The position numbers were made by a program, and so were the translations under genes. From contig CANMJA010000006.1 in the NCBI GenBank assembly GCA_947498055.1, positions 62,001 through 126,000 of the forward strand: a stretch of DNA of 64,000 bases, given 5' to 3'. This DNA comes from an uncultured Tenacibaculum sp. (lineage in GTDB: Bacteria; Bacteroidota; Bacteroidia; Flavobacteriales; Flavobacteriaceae). This document shows, piece after piece, positions 54,540-61,763 of the stretch; positions within the stretch are counted from its first letter, which is position 1; each line of letters starts with the position of its first letter. The notes below the pieces were generated by a model. The model had not been told where the DNA came from. It did no database searches and was given only the letters and a program-made list of their open reading frames with translations.

Positions 54540-55564
54540 TGGCAAGCAAGAACAAAAAATATTCTTTATTTAACAAACTGCTTTATTTTATAAATTCTAT
54601 TGCAGCTACCATACTTTTGTTCTCTTACTTCCTTGCCTATATTTCTCCTAAAACTGTACCTGTTTTTTCTATTGTTAGTTTGGCGGTACCTTTACTAATT
54701 ATAACCAATCTTTTATTTTTAATTTATTGGTTACTCAAATTAAAAAAACATGCAATAATCTCTGGTTTAATTTTACTTATTGGATGGATATTCTTTCCTC
54801 CTTTTTTAAAATTTTCTGAAAAGAATACCGCTCGTAATAACGATGTAAAAGTAATGAGCTACAATGTTCGCATGTTTAATGTATATAAATGGATAAAACA
54901 GGATAGTGTTGATCAGAAAATCTTTCGTTTTATAAAAGAAAAAGACCCTGAGATACTCGCAATTCAAGAATATTATAATGCTAAAAAAAATAAAATAAAC
55001 TATCCCTACTCCTACATTGTTACCAAATCAAAAAAAAAGAAATTTGGTTTAGCCATTTATTCCAAATTTAAAATAATTAATAAAGGTTCTTTAAATTTTA
55101 AACAGAGTGCTAACAACGCTATTTTTATCGATATTGTTAAAGAAAAAGACACTATTCGTGTATATAATTTACATCTACAATCGCTAAAAATAAATCCGCA
55201 TAAAGAAAATTTTGGACAAAAAAATTCTGAAAAATTAATTGCTCGATTAAAAAATGGCTTTATAAAACAAGCTTCTCAGGTAGAAACTTTTTTAGCTCAT
55301 GAAAAAAAATGGAAAGGAAAAAAAGTAATTTGTGGCGATTTTAATAATACTGCTTTTTCTTGGGTATATAGGCAAATATCTAAAAATAAAAAAGATGCCT
55401 TTGAAGAAGCAGGCATTGGTTTTGGTAAATCTTTCAACTATTTTTTTCCAATGCGAATCGATTTTATTTTAACCGATAAAAAAACACAAATACATAATTT
55501 TAAAACATACACCCCAAAATATTCTGATCATTTTCCTATTATGTCTAGAATCAATTTTGAATGA
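54539..55564 (+). CDS. Endonuclease/exonuclease/phosphatase family protein
   Basis: A 341-residue protein beginning with GTG that overlaps the preceding stop by one base. Three hydrophobic segments at the N-terminus (about 15-35, 38-60 and 67-90) anchor it in the membrane. An EEP-superfamily domain follows (about 100-341) with motifs KVMSYNVRMFN, LAIQEYY, ICGDFNNTAFSW and SDHFPI. The metal-binding Glu, Asp/Asn and His residues are intact. Substrate could be a phospholipid, a nucleic acid or an inositol phosphate. Confidence 0.88.
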   Translation: MASKNKKYSLFNKLLYFINSIAATILLFSYFLAYISPKTVPVFSIVSLAVPLLIITNLLFLIYWLLKLKKHAIISGLILLIGWIFFPPFLKFSEKNTARNNDVKVMSYNVRMFNVYKWIKQDSVDQKIFRFIKEKDPEILAIQEYYNAKKNKINYPYSYIVTKSKKKKFGLAIYSKFKIINKGSLNFKQSANNAIFIDIVKEKDTIRVYNLHLQSLKINPHKENFGQKNSEKLIARLKNGFIKQASQVETFLAHEKKWKGKKVICGDFNNTAFSWVYRQISKNKKDAFEEAGIGFGKSFNYFFPMRIDFILTDKKTQIHNFKTYTPKYSDHFPIMSRINFE

Positions 55565-55597
55565 TTATATTCGTCTTCTATTTAACGCATATAAGAA

Positions 55598-56203
55598 ATG
55601 ATGACAACTAACATATCAAATCCTATCGTTGCTTATTCAAAGGCTTTAATAAATATTTTCCCTGATTTTAACTCAGAGGAAATAAATTTTATTACTAGTA
55701 AAATTACGGTTACAAAATTAGATACTAAAAAGCTGTATTTAATGGCCGGTAAAGTGCAAGAAAATTTAGTTTTTGTATTTAAAGGATTGTTAAGAGTTTT
55801 CTATATTAATGAAAAAGGAGAAGAAATAACCATTGCTTTTGCCAAAGAAAATAGTCATGCTACAGATTATAGTGCTTTTATTAATCAAGCCCCATCTAAA
55901 TACCATATCGAAACTTTAGAATCTAGTTTATTGGTAAATGTTCCTTTCTCTTTAATACAAAAATGCTATTCTAAATATAAAAATTTCGAAAAATATGGTC
56001 GACTTATTGCGGAAAAGTATTTAGAAAAAAGACAACATAGAATTGAAAGCTTTTTGTTTGAAAATGCAGAACAAAGGTATCTCAACTTTATATCGAAAAA
56101 CAAAGACATCTTAAATCGTATTTCACTTACACACCTTTCTTCTTTTCTTGGCATTACAAGGCAAACCTTAACTCGAATTAGAAAAAAACTAACTCAATTA
56201 TAA
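55598..56203 (+). CDS. Crp/Fnr-family transcription regulator
   Basis: A 201-residue regulator with a cNMP-binding-like domain (about 25-125) and a short C-terminal helix-turn-helix (about 165-198, LTHLSSFLGITRQTLTRIRK). The cyclic-nucleotide pocket motif is not complete, as in many flavobacterial members, and there are no Cys ligands for a 4Fe-4S cluster. A perfect 18-base palindrome starts two bases after its stop and precedes the next gene. It may be this regulator's operator. Confidence 0.9.
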   Translation: MMTTNISNPIVAYSKALINIFPDFNSEEINFITSKITVTKLDTKKLYLMAGKVQENLVFVFKGLLRVFYINEKGEEITIAFAKENSHATDYSAFINQAPSKYHIETLESSLLVNVPFSLIQKCYSKYKNFEKYGRLIAEKYLEKRQHRIESFLFENAEQRYLNFISKNKDILNRISLTHLSSFLGITRQTLTRIRKKLTQL

Positions 56204-56205
56204 TT

Positions 56206-56223
56206 ATGACACAAATGTGTCAT
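56206..56223. promoter_or_regulatory. Palindrome, likely Crp/Fnr-family operator
   Basis: ATGACACAAATGTGTCAT is a perfect 8-base inverted repeat with two central A. It sits right after the Crp/Fnr gene and 52 bases before the hydrolase gene. Confidence 0.65.
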
Positions 56224-56247
56224 GTAAAAAACAGCTAAATAATAGAG

Positions 56248-56276
56248 TTTTGTAGACTTACAAATAATCTACAAAA
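56248..56276. promoter_or_regulatory. Inverted repeat abutting the hydrolase start
   Basis: TTTTGTAGA (56248-56256) and TCTACAAAA (56268-56276) are perfectly complementary; the second arm ends on the A of the start codon. It could be a second operator or a hairpin that covers the translation start. Confidence 0.5.
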
Positions 56277-57121
56277 TGAATTTAAAAAAAACGTTTTCTC
56301 TTTTACAGAAAATATCTCCAAAAACAGCTGCTCAAATAGCTTTCAACTTTATTTCTAAACCCCAAAAACGAAAAATAAGATCTTTTGAAAAATCAATACT
56401 AGAAAAAGCTACCAATACTCTATTTCATTTTAAAAAATTTAAAATTAAAACGTATAAATGGGGTACTGGAAATAAAAAAGCACTGCTAGTTCATGGATGG
56501 GGAGGAAGAGCTTCTAATTTTGGAGCTATTATTCCTAAATTAATAAAACACGAATATGAAGTTATTAGTTTTGATGGTCCTTGCCATGGAGATAGCTCCA
56601 AAAAGAAAACCAATTTTTTTGAAATGGCAGATTTAGTAAAACTTTTTTTACAACAAAGAGAATACGATTTAATAATTACCCACTCTATGGGATCGGTACT
56701 CACTTTTACTGCTATGAATTCTTTAAAATATAAAGCAAAACAAATGATTGCTTTAACAACTCCTAGTAAATTTTCTGAATTTATTGGACTGGCAATTCTT
56801 CAATTTGGTTTAACAAGAAAAACCACAAAATTACTTATTCAAAAAATTCAGAAAACAACCACTGAATATAACCCTATGACACATAAAGTGAAAGACGTTA
56901 TTAAAAATATAGAAATAAAAAACATCACTTTTATTCATGACAAATTAGATAAAGTTGTTTCCATGGAAAAAACAAAAACAGTAAGTGCTTTTTTTAAAAA
57001 TGCTAATTTTATTGAAATAGAAGGTACTGGACATTTTAAAATGCTGTGGTCTAAAAAAGTTATTAAAATTATTGAAAACCAAATAACAAATTATAAAGCA
57101 CAAAAAGTAGTTTCAAAATGA
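56276..57121 (+). CDS. Alpha/beta hydrolase
   Basis: A 281-residue alpha/beta hydrolase. Oxyanion-hole motif VHGWGGRASNF, nucleophile Ser137 in ITHSMGSVL, acidic residue in FIHDKLDKVV (about 222-231) and the catalytic His in EGTGHFKML near 253-261. No signal peptide. The substrate is likely a small ester or an acyl compound, not predictable. The stop overlaps the start of the histidine phosphatase gene (ATGA). Probably controlled by the adjacent Crp/Fnr protein. Confidence 0.9.
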   Translation: MNLKKTFSLLQKISPKTAAQIAFNFISKPQKRKIRSFEKSILEKATNTLFHFKKFKIKTYKWGTGNKKALLVHGWGGRASNFGAIIPKLIKHEYEVISFDGPCHGDSSKKKTNFFEMADLVKLFLQQREYDLIITHSMGSVLTFTAMNSLKYKAKQMIALTTPSKFSEFIGLAILQFGLTRKTTKLLIQKIQKTTTEYNPMTHKVKDVIKNIEIKNITFIHDKLDKVVSMEKTKTVSAFFKNANFIEIEGTGHFKMLWSKKVIKIIENQITNYKAQKVVSK

Positions 57122-57714
57122 ATATATACTTAATGAGACATTTTAAAGTAGCTTTTACTTGGAATAAAACTTATACTTCTAAAGGCTTTAAAGTAGCTTG
57201 TCAACAATACGATAACGCTACTATTATTAACCAAAACACCTCTCTAAACGATACTAATTACATTGTATATACAAGTAATCTAATTAGAAGTCATTTAACT
57301 TATGTAGCTTTAAACATTAATAATAAAATGGAAAAAAACGAGCATATACATGAAGTTCCAATTGCTCCGTTTATAGATACTTCTTTTAAATTACCTACCT
57401 TTCTTTGGATGTTAATGGGAAGATTACAGTGGTATATTAATTCGAAAAGACAACCAGAAACTAAAAAAGAAACATATTTGAGAATAGAAAAATTAATAAC
57501 GCAATTAAAAAACAGTAAAGACGATATTTTAATTATAGGTCATGGTTTTTATTTTTCTCAACTAAAAAAAGTATTAAAGCAAAACAATTATTTGGGCAAC
57601 TCTAAAAATTATTATAAAAATGGAGAAATAATTACATTTTATAAAAAAACTCTTAAAAAAGATAGCTTTCCACCGAGTTCTCATCTTACCAATTTTATTT
57701 ATTCTTACATCTAA
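57118..57714 (+). CDS. Histidine phosphatase superfamily protein
   Basis: A 198-residue phosphatase of the phosphoglycerate-mutase-like branch. The N-terminal catalytic motif YLMRHFKVAF (His8 expected to be phosphorylated; the Arg-His pair is preserved, Gly is replaced), the TSNLIRSHLTY segment and a late IIGHGFYFSQL give the second histidine. It is translationally coupled to the alpha/beta hydrolase. Substrate unknown; the R-H-F variant of the usual R-H-G motif is unusual but seen in family branches. Confidence 0.82.
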   Translation: MNIYLMRHFKVAFTWNKTYTSKGFKVACQQYDNATIINQNTSLNDTNYIVYTSNLIRSHLTYVALNINNKMEKNEHIHEVPIAPFIDTSFKLPTFLWMLMGRLQWYINSKRQPETKKETYLRIEKLITQLKNSKDDILIIGHGFYFSQLKKVLKQNNYLGNSKNYYKNGEIITFYKKTLKKDSFPPSSHLTNFIYSYI

Positions 57715-57774
57715 ACATACCGTTTTCGTCTATATTCATTATATTACGCGCCATTAAACAACTAACTACTTTAT

Positions 57775-58914
57775 ATGAAACATTTTGATGTTGCTGTAAT
57801 TGGTAGCGGACCCTCAGGAGCCTCTACAGCATTTCATTTAGCTAAAAAAGGAATTTCCACTGTAATTATAGAAAAAGAACAACTACCTCGTTATAAAACT
57901 TGTGGTGGCGGTTTTGTTTTTAGAGGTAGAAAAAATATGCCTTTTGATATTAGTGATGTTATTGAAAGAGAATTTAATACAGTAGATATTTTTTTAGGCA
58001 AAAAACTACATTTTCAAACTGTTAGAAAAGACCCTACTATAACGATGATTATGCGGGATTCTTTTGATAACTTAATTGTTGAGGAAGCTAAAAAATTAGG
58101 AGTTACTTTATTAGAAAACCATAAACTTACTGCTATTAGCTATAAAAATGAGGTTGCCTATTTAACCACCTCACAAACTGAAATATCTGCTAATTTTGTA
58201 ATTGCAGCAGACGGCGCTTTAAGTCCGACTGCAAAAATGGCTGGTTGGGATAAAGAAACAAGAAAATTAATACCAGCTTTAGAGTATGAAGTAGAAGTAC
58301 CCGAAGAAGATTTTAATCGTTTAAAAGATGAAGTTCGTTTTGATATTGATGCCATTCCTTATGGTTATGCATGGAACTTTCCTAAAAAAAATCATCTTTC
58401 TGTAGGCGTAGCATCTACTAAAAAAGCGAAAATAAATTTAAAAAAATACTATCAAGAATATTTAAAAACTATTGGTATTACTACTATTCTTAAAGAATCG
58501 CAACATGGATTTCAAATTCCTATTGCTCCAAGAACTGATGGTTTTGTTAAAAACAATGTTTTTTTAATTGGTGATGCTGCTGGTTTTGCAGATCCTATTA
58601 CTGCTGAAGGTATTTCTAATGCTATTTACAGTGGCGTTTTAGTTGCCGAAGCTATTAGTGAAAGCAACTTACATTTAGAAAAAGCAACAAAATTATACTT
58701 AGAAAAATTAAATAAAAAATTACTTCCGGAAATAAAGACAGGTTTATGGTTAGCGAAGTGGTTTTATGAGCAAAAAACAATTCGTAATGTACTGCTTAAA
58801 AAATATGGCCAACGATTTAGTGAAGCTATGGCAGATATTTTTCATGGTGAAAGATCCTATCCTACAGATATAAAACAAGCAATTACTAAAAAAATTAAAG
58901 AATTGGTTTTTTAA
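57775..58914 (+). CDS. Geranylgeranyl-reductase-family flavoprotein
   Basis: A 379-residue FAD-dependent oxidoreductase. FAD-binding motif GSGPSG at 10-15, the second FAD motif FLIGDAAGFADPITAEGI near 262-279, and the family block RYKTCGGGFVFRG near 41-53. Such proteins reduce double bonds of isoprenoid chains, for example in lipids, quinones or carotenoids. It is separated from the preceding gene by 60 bases. The substrate may be a menaquinone or an isoprenoid lipid, which is an inference. Confidence 0.9.
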   Translation: MKHFDVAVIGSGPSGASTAFHLAKKGISTVIIEKEQLPRYKTCGGGFVFRGRKNMPFDISDVIEREFNTVDIFLGKKLHFQTVRKDPTITMIMRDSFDNLIVEEAKKLGVTLLENHKLTAISYKNEVAYLTTSQTEISANFVIAADGALSPTAKMAGWDKETRKLIPALEYEVEVPEEDFNRLKDEVRFDIDAIPYGYAWNFPKKNHLSVGVASTKKAKINLKKYYQEYLKTIGITTILKESQHGFQIPIAPRTDGFVKNNVFLIGDAAGFADPITAEGISNAIYSGVLVAEAISESNLHLEKATKLYLEKLNKKLLPEIKTGLWLAKWFYEQKTIRNVLLKKYGQRFSEAMADIFHGERSYPTDIKQAITKKIKELVF

Positions 58915-59120
58915 AACTATACTTAATACAATTTTTTTAGATTAAAATTTTGCGTATTAAATGTTAACAAGGAGTTTAATTTATAGAGGTAGTTACTTAT
59001 GTACTTTTTATTTACAGTTTCCTCTAAACTATATACTTAATATGTAGATATCTCCTCTATTAATTTATAAGTACATCATTCGAAAAAAATATTCGTAATT
59101 CATATCTCTTCAAAAAAATA

Positions 59121-59161
59121 AAACTAGATAACCCGGATTTGAAACCCAAGTTATCTAGTTT
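59121..59161. terminator. Bidirectional terminator
   Basis: AAACTAGATAAC (59121-59132) pairs perfectly with GTTATCTAGTTT (59150-59161) around a 17-base loop, with T-rich flanks on both sides; located between the convergent flavoprotein and DoxX-type genes. Confidence 0.8.
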
Positions 59162-59185
59162 TTTATTTACTTTTTTTAGTTCTTA

Positions 59186-61153
59186 TTATCGATTATAAGG
59201 GTATTCACTTATCCAATGAAAGCCTCTATTTATTAACAAAAGAGCATCTTCATTCATACGTTTGGTTTCTGCAAAAATTGTATCATTTTTAAAGATGAAA
59301 TTAAAATCTAAATTAGTGTCTGTTTTCGTATAATTAAAATCGAAAGAATCAGATGTTCCTTTAGGTGAAAACTTCATTTTTTTGGTTGTAGAATCTATTT
59401 CAATTTTGTAAGAAATATTTTTCTCATTCATTGTTTCAATTTTTACGGTTCCTTCTTTTTCAAAGAAAATATTCTTCCAAAGTTTATCATTTTTATAATT
59501 GGTTATAGTATCGTTATTAATAACGTAGTTTGTTACTTTATACACACCATATAACTCTGGTTTAGGTGCATTACTTCTACCATATAGCTTTTTCATATCT
59601 AAAGCATTATAAAAACCATATCCTAAAGCATGAGTAATTATTAACACTTTAAGTACTGTAAGACTAATACTAAACCATTTTTTTAACTTAGGCCTTTTTA
59701 TGATAGTTAATTTTTTTACAGGGTTATTTGTTACCAGAAACTGCATTACTTGTTTAATATCTCTAGATAATAAAAACAACGTCATTAATACCAAATGAGT
59801 AGATAATATCTTAACAGGTACATCAAAAAAGTAATTTACTGCCATAACATTCATAGTTGTCATTAAAGTAATAACAGCAGCAAATGTTAGTGTTCTTCTA
59901 AACAACAACAAACCTGCTAGTACTTCTGCAATCCCCATAAATAAGTTATATCCCTCAGAGAAACCTAAAAAAGTCCATGCTAATCCCATAGGCGATGACT
60001 CTCCATATGGCTGTAGTAATCTATAAAAATTAGGTTCTGAAAACTGTAATTGGATAACTTTTACCATTCCGTAACTAATTAACATTAGCCCAACATAATA
60101 ACGGATTGCAGTTGTTAACCAATAATATAACCTCTCATAATCTCTTTGCTTCCTATCTATTATAGACCATGTTATTGCACTTAAAACAGCAATAACAAAA
60201 ATAACCAACATTATTACATAATCATAAGTTGTATCTCCACTTCCATTAGTAAACGTAGTAATATTATAAGGAAGCTGTAAAATATTTTTTCCTACCCAAG
60301 GAATAAATTTATGTAATAATTCTGTAGGGTATTTCATAACATATTTTCCCCAAAATGGATACGCTCCATTATTTTGAAAAAAAATCATTAGCAAGAAATA
60401 AACAAATGAAAACTTAAAACCAAAGCTTCCTATCTTTGACCATCTATTTCCTTTAATTGATTTCAAGTAGGTCATTAAAGAGAGCGTGAATATCAAAAAA
60501 TATAAAATAAAAAGGAAAATTCCTATATTAGGAATTAACCCTTCTGTACTTCCTGTTTTTTTGGTAATACCACTACCTTCAACTAGAATAGAATATGTAC
60601 CGTCTACTGCATCAGTATTTGAGTTAAAAGTAAACTCTCTTACTTTGGTAATTTTAGCTCTACCAATACCACTATCCCAACCAGGAATCACATTATTAAT
60701 TGCTTCATTTTCAAAACTAGTATTCTCTAATTTTATAGGTTGAAACTCTCCCTTATTATCTTCAATATAAAGTTCAAATTTATCAAAATAAAACTTACCA
60801 TTATTATAACAAATAACTCCTATGTTTATTTTTTCAGATTTAGAATCTATAACACCTTCAACTGCATACGATTTCCATTTATTAGAAGTTATAAGTCTGT
60901 CCCCCATGTTATCAAAAAAACCTCTACCTTCATTAGATTTATTATCTACTCTTGCCCATATACCAGCTCTTCCTTTATCATCATCCGTTTCTACTCTAAC
61001 AGATGCAATTACTTTAAATTTTTTTTCAGTATCGGTTTGAACCTCTATTGACTGTACGAAGGATGTCCAGTCTCTAGATATTTCAGTTACAGATTGTCCT
61101 TTTATAGATAAACAAATTAGAACAGTAAATAGTATTAAGTATCGTTTTTTCAT
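59186..61153 (-). CDS. DoxX-family membrane protein with periplasmic sugar-binding-like domain
   Basis: A 655-residue protein. Signal peptide (about 1-19), then a periplasmic beta-sandwich (about 20-205) that resembles carbohydrate-binding folds. One span with the neighbourhood GIFLFILYFLIFTL follows (about 213-232), then a DoxX-type four-span module (about 350-470, with YGMVKVIQLQF and GIAEVLAGLLLFRR). Two more spans and a C-terminal extracytoplasmic domain complete it (about 545-655). The role is unclear; DoxX proteins act in redox or electron-transfer membrane complexes. The fusion with an extracytoplasmic domain is common in flavobacteria. Confidence 0.75.
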   Translation of the reverse strand: MKKRYLILFTVLICLSIKGQSVTEISRDWTSFVQSIEVQTDTEKKFKVIASVRVETDDDKGRAGIWARVDNKSNEGRGFFDNMGDRLITSNKWKSYAVEGVIDSKSEKINIGVICYNNGKFYFDKFELYIEDNKGEFQPIKLENTSFENEAINNVIPGWDSGIGRAKITKVREFTFNSNTDAVDGTYSILVEGSGITKKTGSTEGLIPNIGIFLFILYFLIFTLSLMTYLKSIKGNRWSKIGSFGFKFSFVYFLLMIFFQNNGAYPFWGKYVMKYPTELLHKFIPWVGKNILQLPYNITTFTNGSGDTTYDYVIMLVIFVIAVLSAITWSIIDRKQRDYERLYYWLTTAIRYYVGLMLISYGMVKVIQLQFSEPNFYRLLQPYGESSPMGLAWTFLGFSEGYNLFMGIAEVLAGLLLFRRTLTFAAVITLMTTMNVMAVNYFFDVPVKILSTHLVLMTLFLLSRDIKQVMQFLVTNNPVKKLTIIKRPKLKKWFSISLTVLKVLIITHALGYGFYNALDMKKLYGRSNAPKPELYGVYKVTNYVINNDTITNYKNDKLWKNIFFEKEGTVKIETMNEKNISYKIEIDSTTKKMKFSPKGTSDSFDFNYTKTDTNLDFNFIFKNDTIFAETKRMNEDALLLINRGFHWISEYPYNR

Positions 61154-61461
61154 TTTTTATAATTGATTCTGTTTGGTCAAAAAAATTAATGGTCTTTTAA
61201 AAGCATTTAACTAAAGTAGTTTTAAAAATTATTATTAGAATTCTAAACTAACATTTTCTAGTAATTAAAACCTTCTTTTTTAAATACTCTTACATCTAAA
61301 GAGAACAAATATTCTTCTAATTTTTATCTATACATCTAAGAGTATTTATAAAAATGAGGTTTACTTTTAAGTTCTACAATGAAAAATTCAAAAGTGCAAT
61401 CGCTTGTTTCATATTTGTTATTTATTAAATTAAAGGAGTTCAATGTAAGAAAAACATGCCT

Positions 61462-61575
61462 GTTCGAGTGAAACTCTGAAAGAATTTAATATCGAGAACC
61501 CCTATTTTTCGTTTTTAAATTGTCTTTCTCGATACAATTTTCTATCGAAAATCACTCGAAATGACAATTTAAAAA
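61462..61575. repeat. Nested inverted-repeat element (REP/MITE-like)
   Basis: Three overlapping pairs of complementary arms. TTCGAGTG (61463-61470) pairs with CACTCGAA (61553-61560). TATCGAGAA (61490-61498) pairs with TTCTCGATA (61526-61534). TTTTTAAATTGTC (61512-61524) pairs with GACAATTTAAAAA (61563-61575). I recall similar CATTTCGAGTG/ATCGAGAA sequences being dispersed through flavobacterial genomes. Only one copy is seen in this window. Confidence 0.6.
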
Positions 61576-61680
61576 GTTAACACCCTTATACCGAATTCAC
61601 GTTACATTAGCTATAAAGCATAAAAAATATTTCTTTAATTTACATATGCTTATTATTTATTTTAAAATGAATTAACAAAA

Positions 61681-61708
61681 AACCTCTTGAAACTTAATTC
61701 AAGAGGTT
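61681..61708 (-). terminator. Terminator of the M36 protease gene
   Basis: AACCTCTTGAA (61681-61691) pairs with TTCAAGAGGTT (61698-61708); on the minus strand it is followed by a T-run, 56 bases after the protease stop. Confidence 0.85.
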
Positions 61709-61763
61709 TTATCATATTTCTTTATTCTTTCTTTTAGTACTTTAATGGTACTACAACTCTTCC

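Larger units (their letters stand above)
61154..61763. other. Intergenic region with inverted-repeat element
   Basis: About 610 bases between the two minus-strand genes. It contains a nested inverted-repeat element (61462-61575) and a terminator (61681-61708). No open frame of interest. The DoxX-type gene promoter should lie near 61154-61250. Confidence 0.55.

Noticed and set aside
60486..61051. Overlapping plus-strand frames opposite the DoxX-type gene
   Set aside because: They are mirror frames of a strongly supported membrane protein gene.
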